Positions 1 to 15,000 of a DNA stretch of 64,000 bases are shown here, in pieces; position 1 is the first letter of the stretch, and each line of letters starts with the position of its first letter. The translations under genes were made by a program, and so were the position numbers. Location of the stretch: positions 23,084,001 through 23,148,000 of the forward strand of contig NC_089981.1 in assembly GCF_036417845.1 (NCBI RefSeq), given 5' to 3'. The notes beneath the pieces were generated by a model. The model was not told the DNA's origin. It ran no database searches and saw only the letters and a program-made list of their open reading frames with translations. The stretch comes from Apteryx mantelli (taxonomy: Eukaryota > Chordata > Aves > Apterygiformes > Apterygidae).

Positions 1-20
1 CGTGAAAATGGGCTTGTATG
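1..20 (+). CDS. MUC5AC: Mucin exon (cut by window edge), D' region
   Basis: Reads R-E-N-G-L-V plus the first two bases of a Cys codon, followed by a perfect GTAAGT donor at 21. The next exon supplies the last base (TG+C). The motif belongs to the D' trypsin-inhibitor-like segment just before the TCIQGRLNC stretch. Confidence 0.8.
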
Positions 21-3000
21 GTAAGTGGATCTTCTGCAAAACACTCAAGCTATATTGTATATGTATATTTTCTCATTAAAAATATGCTGCATTTAAACTG
101 CCCTGTGAGTTTCAGTACAGCACTCTCTAATAAACAGTCTTGTCAGCTTTCAGGAATGATGCATATTTCCAGCTTAATAAAGCAATTGTATTTAGGTGCA
201 TTTTCTATTTAATTCAGAGATTTTCCTTGTATAAAATATATCACTACACCAGCAAGAAGAGATCTTATGAGAAAGGAAATGACAAATAGGGACATAGTCC
301 CATCTTAAGCTATGATTTTTCCTGTTAAGCAATAATAGATGTTGTATGAAAGCACCCCAGTAGTTGTGCTGAGGGGAAATTCTTCTCTGAGATTCCAAGA
401 TAGCATTCTGAAATTCCATATATTCCTTGGAATGTACTGACACTTGATAAGCAATAAGTAGCTCTCAACACTTTGTTTTAGAGGGGAAAAAAAAGTTTTT
501 TCCTTTCTTACAGCACTTGCATCCAGGGCAGACTGAATTGCATTGGAGCACCAAATCCAAATCCAGGTAAAAAAACATCTTGGGCTTGTCTTTCTCTCTA
601 TACCAGCTTTTGGGTAGACAGAGTCAATAGAATTGATCTTTCTTAATTTATCTTTTAAATAATAGAAGTATTTCTCATTTAGTTATAGTGCAACAGATAC
701 TATAAAAGGCAAAAATGAACATAGAGGTAATAGATTAATGGCAAGACCTCTTTTAGAAAAAGATTTTTTTTGAAAAACTTTTTTTCCTGGAAATTCACAG
801 CGCTCTGCTACTAAACAATTAGATTCCCATTTAGCAGACTGAACATTCCTTACTAACTGAAATGTGCACTCCCAAAGAATTTCTAGATATTTCATGCGGC
901 TACAACTGTGGGATGAACCCTGAGCCATTTCTTACTGCTCTTACTTCTTTCCTTCCTCTAGTTTGTGAATATCCCATGGTCTACTTTGACTGTAGAAACA
1001 TCACTGCAGGAACCACTGGAGCAGAGTGTCAGAAAAGCTGCCATACTTTAGATATGCAGTGTGTAAGTATGTCACAGCTGGATGAGGTGGTGCTTCCAGG
1101 TTTTGTCCATAGTCTTGATGCTACAGTCATTCATTGATAATGCATTTATTCCTCTCTGAATCTACAACATTGATACAAAACGAAACAATAATGGAAGCCT
1201 AAAACTATGTTATGAAGCATGAACAACAGGATCCTTAGATCAAAATATTATAAAGTGATATCTAATTTAATTCATAAGATTAGTGTCAAACTTTCTTCAG
1301 CTACTGCAAGTAACAGTAGTTAGTGAAAACACCTGGGGCTTTGCCATACATATTACTTCTTTAGGAGTAAATTACTGGCTATAATTTGGCTAGCAGCAAT
1401 AATTCTTCCTCATACCACACTGAAGTCTTCTGCATGAATTTCTTGCATACCTAATTATGTTGCTCCATCTAGGTGTATAGCCATGCACCACATGCCACTT
1501 GGTGAATAAATACCACACAAGAGAAATCATATTTCAGTGTAACTCACTAAAACAAACAAACAAACAAAAATATTTACTGTCTTTTTAAACCTCTGTTCAT
1601 TCAATCACAAATCACCCAATACAAAGCGCAAGGTTTCCTCAGCTAACACACATGAAGACATAAGATTCAATGTATTTCAGATTTCACAAACTCCAGCACA
1701 GCAATCAGGATTGGCATGTGAAACATTTATCTTTAACAGGCTGATATTCTACTAAATCAACATCTAATAACTTCTTGTTCTATGGCCTGTGGCTTCAGAG
1801 TCCTCTCTCATTTAAGCTGGACAGAAATAAACTCCATATAAATATTTTTTATGAGAATTTAATCTTCCTTTCTCTACTGTGATGAGTTCATTCTAAAATT
1901 ATGTTTTCCTCTTGACTTTTCCAGTATAGCACACAATGTGTATCTGGCTGTGTGTGCCCAGCTGGGCTTGTGTTAGATGGGAAGGGTGGTTGTATTCCTG
2001 AAGAGGAATGTCCATGTATTCACAATGAGGCCATGTATCAGCCTGGGGAAAAGATCAAAGTTGACTGTAACACCTGGTAAGTAATCCCTGGGAAGTAGCA
2101 TTCTTGATTCCATCATTTGCCTTTCCAAAATCTTAAATAGTACAGTAGTTAGGAAAGATTTGGATTGTGTATTCATCAGCTGATGGATCTTTCAGTTTTG
2201 CATTCAGTAAAATGAGCAGGTTTTCTTCTGTTTGTAGACAGATGGCAAAAACAAAGAATGGGAGGAAATCTGTGGGAGTGCAGTGTTCTTGAAGTATTAT
2301 CCTACTTTGCAGTTAATTCATTCAGGCTAACAAAACAGGGCTTTGCTTTAATTCTTCACATGAGAAATGTAAAAGACTACTTTAACACCAGAATCAGTAT
2401 ACATTTACTATGGATGAGATTCCAAACAAATGCTGAGGTGTTGGGATGTGCCTACACAAAAAGTGAGTTGTTTTATTATTAAAATGCTTTCTTCTCATTC
2501 CTAGTGTATGCAAGGATAGAATGTGGGAATGCACCAATAATCCATGCCTGGGTACTTGTGCTGTTTATGGAGATGGGCATTATATTACCTTTGATGACAA
2601 AAGATTCAGCTTCAATGGAAACTGTGAATACACACTTGTCCAGGTACTGATAATTAGCAGTAGTAAATGAGACATAACCTTGATCTTGTCTGTGACAATA
2701 ATATATTTTTTAATGTTATTCTCTATCCAGAACCACTGTGGGAAGAACAGCGCAGTGAATGGGACCTTCAGGGTTATCACTGAAAATATTCCCTGTGGCA
2801 ACACTGGGACAACCTGCTCAAAATCTATCAAAGTTTTCCTAGAGGTAAATAGGTTTTGCATGCAGAACAGTTTTGGTCTCTATCTGTTTAAGGCTTAGGA
2901 GAAGCCAAGATATCCATTGCTGCAAGAAAGCTGCAGAAAATAGTTTAAAAAGCAAATCAACTTGTAAATTAAGCTTAAAGCAAAATCAATGAAATATTGG

Positions 3001-6000
3001 GTAGAGTTTCCTATCTTTTCCATTCCCCACCCCTACAAAACTATCTTGTATCATCATTGAGCAAAGTACAGCTTTACAGGAGAAACATCTCTAGCAGAAA
3101 GTTAGTGTACAATGTCAGAAGATAGTTTTATTCTGTGCACTGTAGTTCCTCCATGACTACCTATACACCCTTTTTTGATCTACACCATTTAAAATACATT
3201 TTTTACCTCAATTCCAGGAACTTGAGACTTGAATTATATAGTTTAGTTTTTATCTCATTTGCATTTTTCACTTTATGTAAACCAGTTGTAGCACTCCTAA
3301 AACTGGAGAAACATGTTTAAGAACATAGGTGCAGTTATTAAGTTCATTTTTAATTACCTTTTTTCCTGTTTCAGAGCTATGAACTGATACTTGGTGAAGA
3401 GCATGTCAGTGCGGTAAAAAGAGGACAAAAAGGTCAGGTGCCATTCACAGTCCGCTACATGGGTATGTACTTGGTAATTGAGACCACCAGTGGACTGATC
3501 CTCATGTGGGACAAGAAAACCAGCATCTTCATCAAGCTCAGCCCTGATTTTAAGGTGTGTACCTAGCAGTTAAATGGCAGTGTACAGTTCAGATTTGGAC
3601 AGGAAGTGAGTTTTGCTCAGACCCTGCCAAGATACCAAACATGAAATGCCTTTAGCGTTCTTGCAGGAGATCCCATATTATTTTCCATTCCTCTGGTACC
3701 TCAGGAAGCCATGTCAACATCCTGCTGCTGTTCTGAGCTCTGAAGGCAGCTTTCAGTACCTATTTGGTCTGACAGAGCTTGAATGAACAAACTGCTTTCT
3801 GCTGATTTGACTTTGTTAAAATTACCCAGCAAACCTTGGTAAAGATTATCAGACCTCATTAAAATTACCTAGCTACATGAGCAGTAGTCTGAGTAGTCAA
3901 TCTGAGTAATCAACTGAGTAGTCTTGGTCTTGAAGGTAATCCATTGTTTCCAAATATCATTGACACAAAGGTCAAATTATCATACTTCAAGAACAAGAAA
4001 GTGAAATACCGCTAGTGAAAGCCTCTTATAAAATGCTACCCTGCATTTTTCAAGCACATATCTAAACAGGCAATAAGGAAAGTGTATGCCTGTTATCATG
4101 CTCTTTCTCCTAGTTTATGACATATAAGTAGGTACTAAAAACTGTAGAAAATGAGAAATTTGCTATCTTAATTGCATACCATACTGACATGCTATGTGGT
4201 ATATACATCTGAGTGTAATTTAGAATGAGTTTATTTCAGCACCATAGGTTTGTTTGCTGCTTAGCCCACTGGAATTTCATTAAAAAATAGCAATATGGAA
4301 ATATATATCTTAGATTCATAAAGAAAGCATAGCATCTATTGTAGCCTATCACAGTTTTATATACCCATAAATCTGGAATGAAAAATATTTTGGGATGTGC
4401 AAGGAAAATGTCATTTCTTTTTATCCCTGTTAGCAGTCATAATGGTAAAAACTCAGTGAGTAGATTATGTGGCTTGACTGGTAGTTTTTAATGACAGATT
4501 TATAATGCTGTTTTATATGTGTGCATCCATGGTATAAAGCAAGGCATAAATTAAAAACTGAGTCAGCTGAGTCCTTGTCCTTGATAAAGATGTACCTCAA
4601 ATATAGTAGGATACAACAACCAAGAGGGTTTTCATTATTCAGATTTAAAAGAAGAAAAGTCAGTAACAGTATCCTTCTAGCCTTAGTGGTCATGTTCTGT
4701 TGCTTAAGAAACAGGTGGATGCTTTTCCAAAATATCTAGAATTAAAATATTTTCAAAGGATGAAGATGTTGGGGAAAGTTAGAATGGAATGGCTCCATTC
4801 AAAGAGCTGAATGTCAAGTGTTCTTTCAGTCTCAGATGTTGCTTCAAGTTTTCTCACATCCATCATTATTTTATTTACTTCCTTTTGCAGGGCCAGATCT
4901 GTGGCCTCTGTGGAAATTATGATGGCAATGGCATCAATGACTTTACTACAAGGAGCCAGTCTATGGTAGAGAATGTCCTAGAGTTTGCAAACAGCTGGAA
5001 AGTATCCTCTATATGTCCTGATGCTGACTGCATAAAGGACCCGTGTTCTGCCAACCCTTATCGGAAGTCCTGGTCAGAGAAGCAGTGTAGCATCATCAAC
5101 AGCAACATCTTTGCTGCCTGTCACTCTCAGGTATCACCAGGGCTGGAGTTTACTGTGTGAAGACGAGGTCTGTGTATTAGCGAAGCTTCTAATGCACTGA
5201 ATCATGTCTACCTACACACCACTGAATATACATGACCTGCAGATTTCTAGTCTCTACCTATAGAAAATAACAGCTCATTTAGTTCATAGGAAATAACACT
5301 GTCTTAGTAGGAAAGAATAATAATTTCAAAATGACTATACATTTCCTTCTAGTGTAACTTGACTAATAGTTCTCATATGCCATGTACAGAACACAAGCTC
5401 AATGAAGTAGTAACATTCTGGGGTGATACTGACAATGCCTCAGCATAGCCTTCAACTGGCACTAAGTACATACCAAACAACATGGGATAGATCCATGCTG
5501 TTTTATTACCTCAGTTCTTTCCATGGGTAGACACCTTAATTTTCAATTGTGGTTGCCTGGGACTGCTTGGGAACATGAATCTAATTCTTCACTGAGACAT
5601 GACTCTAGTTGTCTAAAAACGTGGCAGTACTAGTTACTGAATACATGACTTAGATTTACTATCTGGCATCACCTCTAGTGTTTAACAGTGTATATAAACA
5701 TAAGAAAAAGCAATAATTGATTTAAGCCTTTCTTCTGAGATATTACAATTTTAAGAAAATCGGTCTAGCAAAGATAGGAAAGAACTGAGAAGGCAGGATA
5801 TTATAACTTTTCTTTTTTCTAACAGGTTGAACCAGGAAAATATTACCAAGCATGTGTGACAGATGCTTGTGCATGTGACACTGGAGGAGACTGCGATTGC
5901 TTCTGTACAGCAGTAGCTGCCTATGCTCAAGCTTGTAGTGAAGTTGGTGTCTGCATAGCCTGGAGAACCCCATCAATCTGTCGTGAGTCTTCTCTCATAA

Positions 6001-9000
6001 ACACTTCTTCTGAGAGTGTAGTTAAATATACGTCAATGCTTTGCTCAGGACCTTGAGCACATGCTCTGGGTATCTTTCCAGGGTGCGCTATAATCTCACT
6101 GTGTAGACTTTTCACACTAAACTGTCTTGATGGTCACCCAGTTTCACCTATTCAGTCATGGTTTTCAAGACTGTTAAAGCAGCATGGCAGTGATATGATG
6201 AACAGACATGAACCAAGTGAAGAAACTTTTTTTTTTCCCCCCCTGAACACGTCCACATTTCTATTTCTCCTTAGCACTGTTCTGTGATTACTACAATCAA
6301 CAAGGGGAATGTGAATGGCACTATAAGCCTTGTGGAGCTTCCTGTATGAAGACCTGTAGGAACCCAAGTGGAAAATGCCTTCATAACTTGCCAGGTTTAG
6401 AAGGTAAAAAATCTGCAAGTACTGTTAAGTGGGCACATTTTACAGTAATTTTTAATTGTTATTAATATTTTCCCCCTCAGCTACATTTGCGCCATTCAAT
6501 TCTCTTCAACATCACTGCATCTACATGAATGGAGGCAGAGTGTGGAAAATGGAGTTAAATATATTTCTAGGACTAAGGCCTTGCAGGCTCTGCTAATGAT
6601 AGTACTCTGCATTCTACAACGTTTATTGCTTCCTAGAATTATTGGAAAAAATGAAATAGTAAAAAAATCTGACTTTTAAAAATAAGACCTGCAAACACAT
6701 TTCACACATATACAATTTTTGCTAACTGTATCTAATTCTCATCCTTACTGCCTGCTGTACGTCCTCTTCCTTGCTTCAGGCTGCTACCCCAACTGCCCAC
6801 CAGAGAAGCCATATTTTCATGAGGATCAGATGAAGTGTGTCAGTCTCTGTGACTGTTATGACAATGAAGATGGGAAGATATATAGACGGGATGAATGTCA
6901 TTTATGGTAAGGCTTAACATACTGACATAACTGTGTACAAGGAGATATGATCAAAGCAGTAGTGGGAAATTGCATGTTCCTGTTATATGGCAGGATGAGT
7001 TTATGCTGCCTGTGTAAAAATAATGCCTATCTACTCCCAATTTTCATACTACATTTGTAATAATAAATTATGTTATGTGATTTTCTCCTGTTGAATTTGT
7101 TCTTGATTATACTGTAAATCCCTCAGCATAATGCTACAACAAGAACAGTAAGTACTTGATGACCAGGCTTCCTCTAGTCCCCATTCCTTTGGTCAGAAAA
7201 ATACTGTTACAGGAGTATAGATATTATCTAATAGGGATCTACTTCTAATGATTTTATTACCTTCTTATACTGCTTCCAGTATTTAGAATCTTTCCCTTTT
7301 TTAGTACAAAAACATTACAGGGGTAAGCAAAGCAGTACATAGCATTCTTTAAGACCTCAAGCTGTAGCTTCCTCTAATCCTAACTTCACTCTCATTTATA
7401 AATTCAGTTTCAACATAAAGTAAAAAATTGGGAAAACAATGGCAAAAAAGAAGCCAACATGAACTGGACATTCAAGGAATAAATACAAATAAAGTGATGT
7501 CAATACAAGGAAAAGGGCAAGCAGTGGATCATTTCATGATCCAGGCTGGGTTATTGTCAGAACTGACAGTAAAAAAAGAAAAAGTGAACACCAGCCTTTA
7601 GTTAAGCCATCTGTTGGAAGCTATGGAGAGGGAAAAATGGCCTTCTGCTCATTAATCCGGAACCAAGAATTATTAAATATCTGGAATGTGGATACTTTTC
7701 TGAATCTGAGTATCTCAATCAGACAAATTCTCATTCACAATTATCCCATCCTGCCTCATGATATTAGTATCTGGCAGAAAGACAGCAGTATTAAATTTCC
7801 TTATAATAATAAGATACATGTTTTTATCTGTTATTTATTTCAGTGAATGCACATCAGAAGGTTTACACTGCAAGTTTGATGATAAAGGTAAGATATCTAA
7901 GATTTAAGAAAATTAAATACTGGAGACTGTTTTCATAGGCTGACAGTAATCTTCTTCTGAATTACAGCATGTCACTGCATTTACGAAGGAAACAGCTATA
8001 AATATGGTGAGCTGATCTACAATACCACAGATGGAACTGGATGGTGTTTTAGTGCAACTTGCGATGTCAATGGAACAATAAATAGAAACATCTTTAAATG
8101 TGGCATCTCAACAACAACCCCATTTACATTTTCTACAAGTCAGCCCACATCTACTACTGCAGGTACTCATGAATACTTTTCAAAATACCTGAAAAATCTA
8201 TGGAAGGGAATGAAAAATACCTAGAAGGGAGGGCCATTTCATCAGCTAATGGCATATACTTTTACTTGAAACTGTTGACTTCTGCTGGAGAAATCAAATT
8301 CAGCTGACAGCTTCCATTGCTAAGACCGTAATCAAGGGCATAAAAATGAATGCAGCATTTCTTACAAACTCAGTCTCCCTGATGTTTGACCATAGTTTTT
8401 CCAGGGGAAAAATGATATGGCTTATTAATCACTGCACTCTGGAGAATCCTCACTTCCCTACATGCAAAAAACCCAGCAGTTCTGGACCAACTTCTGAACA
8501 TATGGAAGACAGTTACTGCTGCTTTAAAAATTAATGACCACATTAGTGCAAACTGAAGATAAGAAATCCAGTTTGAGAGAATGCTCAAAGTATTTAACAC
8601 CATTCTTTGGAACCTTTCCTAATTGTTAAAGTCTTTAACAACCAAATCAGCAGATCCATTCTCCAACAGTAACAAATTCTATGTTAACTCATTATACTGA
8701 CAATGCAATTGTGAGAAATATTTTCACAGAATTATACAATACTACTGCAAGAACAGCCCAATCAACTTTAGTATTCTCTTAAGCAGATGTATCCATCATA
8801 TGAATAAAGTGGCACATATTCCACATTGACATCTTCATAATGCTAAGAAAATGAAAAAGAAATCTTATTGAAATAAGTAATTTTTGAGGTCACAAAGCTG
8901 TAAAAATACGTTAGAGCTTGTGTAGAGGTAAAAGGAGTGTACACTTCTGATTCTGTAGAAAAAAGGGATAAATAAGTACAGAGACAATAGTAAGGAATCA

Positions 9001-12000
9001 AACCTCCTCTTATTTTTACTATAGCAAATATAAATACATTTCTTAACACAGCATTGTCCTACGCAGTGAGATTCAACACAAAAAGATATTTTTTATTAAC
9101 TATGTTTAACTACAAAATTACAAAAAAAGAGTCATCTTAAGTACCACAACAGAAAGAATACAGGCATCACATCAAAACCTACATTAGAAATGAAATTCAA
9201 GATGGTCGAAGCACGTTCATTAAAATGCATAGAAGATGAGTAATTGCCTCTTGCACTTCCTTTAGTATGAGCGCACAGGACTTACATTTCTTCTTTTTAA
9301 TTACAGGAATGATAACCACAACACCAGCGACAACTGTATGTGTGAAAAAAATATGTACGTGGTCAGAATGGTATGATAGCACACAGCCTGAAAAGGGAGA
9401 GGACAGTGGGGACTATGAAACGTTTGAAAATCTCAGACATAAAGGATATAGCGTATGCAAAAATCCAAGCAGTGTAGAATGCAGAGCCAAAGAATACCCA
9501 GATACATTATTACAAAACCTGAACCAAACAGTAAGTTGTAGTCAAAGCACAGGACTGATATGCAATAACAAAGACCAACAATCTAAGCACTGCTATAACT
9601 ACGAAATAAGAATATTATGTTGCAGTTATATACCATGTCCTGAAACACAAACTACAACACCAGGAACAACAACAGGAATCAAAACAACAACTATTGCTGT
9701 AGAATCAACACCATTTACACAACCAATTGCTACACTACAGACAAAAATTAAACCAACAACACCAAAAAAAGAGACCGAAGCCCAAAAAACACCTGAACCT
9801 AGAGAAAGAACAACTTTTCTGCCTCAAACTTCAGCAACATCAACAACATCACATGTCTCAACGACAAGTTCGCAGGCCACCACACCCACCAGCACTGCTG
9901 TCACCTCCGGGACCTCTCCTCCCCCAACAGAAGGAACAACCACCATCACACCAACACCAACCGTGCCCACCTCACCCACAAGCACGGCCATCACCACCTC
10001 CACCAGCTGCCAGCCACGCTGTGCCTGGACACAGTGGTTTGACGTGGACTTCCCTAGCTCTGGCAGCGAGGAAGGAGACATGGAGACCTTTGAGAACATC
10101 CGAACTGCCGGCTTCCAAATATGTGCAAAGCCTAAAGACATCGAGTGCCGGGCCGAAAACTACCCTGACACCAGCCTGGAGAACCTGGGCCAGCAACTTC
10201 AGTGCAGCCTCGACATTGGGCTGGTGTGCAGAAACGAGGATCAGATCAGCAAGTACCCCATGTGCTTCAACTACCAGGTCAGGCTGTACTGCTGTGACCA
10301 GCAACACTGCGAGACAACCGTAGCACCCCCACGCACCACCACAAGGTCCCCAACCACGCCCTCTCCCACAGAAACCTCCACTGCAGCAACTGAGACTCCA
10401 GCACCAACTACCACCGCCTCCACCCTCCCCGAGTCAAAATGGACAACCACTGCAGGCACAACGGCTGTCCCCAGGACCTCTGCCCCTCCCGCTGAGGGCA
10501 CGACCACCATCAAGCCCACTCCAACAGTGCCCACCACACCCACCAGCACTGCTGTCACCTCCGGGACCTCTCCTCCCCCAACAGAAGGAACAACCACCAT
10601 CACACCAACACCAACCGTGCCCACCTCACCCGCAAGCACGGCCATCACCACCTCCACCAGCTGCCAGCCACGCTGTGCCTGGACACAGTGGTTTGACGTG
10701 GACTTCCCTAGCTCTGGCAGCGAGGAAGGAGACATGGAGACCTTTGAGAACATCCGAGCTGCCGGCTTCCAAATATGCGCAAAGCCTAAAGACATCGAGT
10801 GCCGGGCCGAAAACTACCCTGACACCAGCCTGGAGAACCTGGGCCAGCAACTTCAGTGCAGCCTCGACATTGGGCTGGTGTGCAGAAACGAGGATCAGAT
10901 CAGCAAGTACCCCATGTGCTTCAACTACCAGGTCAGGCTGTACTGCTGTGACCAGCAACACTGCGAGACAACCGTAGCACCCCCACGCACCACCATAAGG
11001 TCCCCAACCACACCCTCTCCCACAGAAACCTCCACTGCAGCAACTGAGACTCCAGCACCAACTACCACCGCCTCCACCCTCCCCGAGTCAAAATGGACAA
11101 CCACTGCAGGCACAACGGCTGTCCCCAGGACCTCTGCCCCTCCCGCTGAGGGCACGACCACCATCAAGCCCACTCCAACAGTGCCCACCACACCCACCAG
11201 CACTGCTGTCACCTCCGGGACCTCTCCTCCCCCAACAGAAGGAACAACCACCATCACACCAACACCAACCGTGCCCACCTCACCCGCAAGCACGGCCATC
11301 ACCACCTCCACCAGCTGCCAGCCACGCTGTGCCTGGACACAGTGGTTTGACGTGGACTTCCCTAGCTCTGGCAGCGAGGAAGGAGACATGGAGACCTTTG
11401 AGAACATCCGAGCTGCCGGCTTCCAAATATGTGCAAAGCCTAAAGACATCGAGTGCCGGGCCGAAAACTACCCTGACACCAGCCTGGAGAACCTGGGCCA
11501 GCAACTTCAGTGCAGCCTCGACATTGGGCTGGTGTGCAGAAATGAGGATCAGATCAGCAAGTACCCCATGTGCTTCAACTACCAGGTCAGGCTGTACTGC
11601 TGTGACCAGCAACACTGCGAGACAACCGTAGCACCCCCACGCACCACCACAAGGTCCCCAACCACACCCTCTCCCACAGAAACCTCCACTGCAGCAACTG
11701 AGACTCCAGCACCAACTACCACCGCCTCCACCCTCCCCGAGTCAAAATGGACAACCACTGCAGGCACAACGGCTGTCCCCAGGACCTCTGCCCCTCCCGC
11801 TGAGGGCACGACCACCATCAAGCCCACTCCAACAGTGCCCACCACACCCACCAGCACTGCTGTCACCTCCGGGACCTCTCCTCCCCCAACAGAAGGAACA
11901 ACCACCATTACACCAACACCAACCGTGCCCACCTCACCCGCAAGCACGGCCATCACCACCTCCACCAGCTGCCAGCCACGCTGTGCCTGGACACAGTGGT

Positions 12001-15000
12001 TTGACGTGGACTTCCCTAGCTCTGGCAGCGAGGAAGGAGACATGGAGACCTTTGAGAACATCCGAACTGCCGGCTTCCAAATATGTGCAAAGCCTAAAGA
12101 CATCGAGTGCCGGGCCGAAAACTACCCTGACACCAGCCTGGAGAACCTGGGCCAGCAACTTCAGTGCAGCCTCGACATTGGGCTGGTGTGCAGAAACGAG
12201 GATCAGATCAGCAAGTACCCCATGTGCTTCAACTACCAGGTCAGGCTGTACTGCTGTGACCAGCAACACTGCGAGACAACCGTAGCACCCCCACGCACCA
12301 CCACAAGGTCCCCAACCACGCCCTCTCCCACAGAAACCTCCACTGCAGCAACTGAGACTCCAGCACCAACTACCACCGCCTCCACCCTCCCCGAGTCAAA
12401 ATGGACAACCACTGCAGGCACAACGGCTGTCCCCAGGACCTCTGCCCCTCCCGCTGAGGGCACGACCACCATCAAGCCCACTCCAACAGTGCCCACCACA
12501 CCCACCAGCACTGCTGTCACCTCCGGGACCTCTCCTCCCCCAACAGAAGGAACAACCACCATCACACCAACACCAACCGTGCCCACCTCACCCGCAAGCA
12601 CGGCCATCACCACCTCCACCAGCTGCCAGCCACGCTGTGCCTGGACACAGTGGTTTGACGTGGACTTCCCTAGCTCTGGCAGCGAGGAAGGAGACATGGA
12701 GACCTTTGAGAACATCCGAGCTGCCGGCTTCCAAATATGCGCAAAGCCTAAAGACATCGAGTGCCGGGCCGAAAACTACCCTGACACCAGCCTGGAGAAC
12801 CTGGGCCAGCAACTTCAGTGCAGCCTCGACATTGGGCTGGTGTGCAGAAATGAGGATCAGATCAGCAAGTACCCCATGTGCTTCAACTACCAGGTCAGGC
12901 TGTACTGCTGTGACCAGCAACACTGCGAGACAACCGTAGCACCCCCACGCACCACCACAAGGTCCCCAACCACACCCTCTCCCACAGAAACCTCCACTGC
13001 AGCAACTGAGACTCCAGCACCAACTACCACCGCCTCCACCCTCCCCGAGTCAAAATGGACAACCACTGCAGGCACAACGGCTGTCCCCAGGACCTCTGCC
13101 CCTCCCGCTGAGGGCACGACCACCATCAAGCCCACTCCAACAGTGCCCACCACACCCACCAGCACTGCTGTCACCTCCGGGACCTCTCCTCCCCCAACAG
13201 AAGGAACAACCACCATTACACCAACACCAACCGTGCCCACCTCACCCGCAAGCACGGCCATCACCACCTCCACCAGCTGCCAGCCACGCTGTGCCTGGAC
13301 ACAGTGGTTTGACGTGGACTTCCCTAGCTCTGGCAGCGAGGAAGGAGACATGGAGACCTTTGAGAACATCCGAGCTGCCGGCTTCCAAATATGTGCAAAG
13401 CCTAAAGACATCGAGTGCCGGGCCGAAAACTACCCTGACACCAGCCTGGAGAACCTGGGCCAGAAACTTCAGTGCAGCCTCGACATTGGGCTGGTGTGCA
13501 GAAACGAGGATCAGATCAGCAAGTACCCCATGTGCTTCAACTACCAGGTCAGGCTGTACTGCTGTGACCAGCAACACTGCGAGACAACCGTAGCACCCCC
13601 ACACACCACCACAAGGTCCCCAACCACGCCCTCTCCCACAGAAACCTCCACTGCAGCAACTGAGACTCCAGCACCAACTACCACCGCCTCCACCCTCCCC
13701 GAGTCAAAATGGACAACCACTGCAGGCACAACGGCTGTCCCCAGGACCTCTGCCCCTCCCGCTGAGGGCACGACCACCATCAAGCCCACTCCAACAGTGC
13801 CCACCACACCCACCAGCACTGCTGTCACCTCCGGGACCTCTCCTCCCCCAACAGAAGGAACAACCACCATTACACCAACACCAACCGTGCCCACCTCACC
13901 CGCAAGCACGGCCATCACCACCTCCACCAGCTGCCAGCCACGCTGTGCCTGGACACAGTGGTTTGACGTGGACTTCCCTAGCTCTGGCAGCGAGGAAGGA
14001 GACATGGAGACCTTTGAGAACATCCGAGCTGCCGGCTTCCAAATATGCGCAAAGCCTAAAGACATCGAGTGCCGGGCCGAAAACTACCCTGACACCAGCC
14101 TGGAGAACCTGGGCCAGAAACTTCAGTGCAGCCTCGACATTGGGCTGGTGTGCAGAAACGAGGATCAGATCAGCAAGTACCCCATGTGCTTCAACTACCA
14201 GGTCAGGCTGTACTGCTGTGACCAGCAACACTGCGAGACAACCGTAGCACCCCCACACACCACCACAAGGTCCCCAACCACGCCCTCTCCCACAGAAACC
14301 TCCACTGCAGCAACTGAGACTCCAGCACCAACTACCACCGCCTCCACCCTCCCCGAGTCAAAATGGACAACCACTGCAGGCACAACGGCTGTCCCCAGGA
14401 CCTCTGCCCCTCCCGCTGAGGGCACGACCACCATCAAGCCCACTCCAACAGTGCCCACCACACCCACCAGCACTGCTGTCACCTCCGGGACCTCTCCTCC
14501 CCCAACAGAAGGAACAACCACCATTACACCAACACCAACCGTGCCCACCTCACCCGCAAGCACGGCCATCACCACCTCCACCAGCTGCCAGCCACGCTGT
14601 GCCTGGACACAGTGGTTTGACGTGGACTTCCCTAGCTCTGGCAGCGAGGAAGGAGACATGGAGACCTTTGAGAACATCCGAGCTGCCGGCTTCCAAATAT
14701 GTGCAAAGCCTAAAGACATCGAGTGCCGGGCCGAAAACTACCCTGACACCAGCCTGGAGAACCTGGGCCAGCAACTTCAGTGCAGCCTCGACATTGGGCT
14801 GGTGTGCAGAAACGAGGATCAGATCAGCAAGTACCCCATGTGCTTCAACTACCAGGTCAGGCTGTACTGCTGTGACCAGCAACACTGCGAGACAACCGTA
14901 GCACCCCCACGCACCACCACAAGGTCCCCAACCACGCCCTCTCCCACAGAAACCTCCACTGCAGCAACTGAGACTCCAGCACCAACTACCACCGCCTCCA

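Larger units (their letters stand above)
21..9306 (+). other. Introns among the D'/D3 exons
   Basis: Introns of 86 to 1336 nt separate the first fourteen exons. Those over 300 nt are 21-513, 567-961, 1063-1924, 2077-2504, 2845-3374, 3555-4890, 5131-5825, 6907-7843 and 8163-9306. All are AT-rich. I see no second gene, RNA gene or clear transposon in them. Confidence 0.7.
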
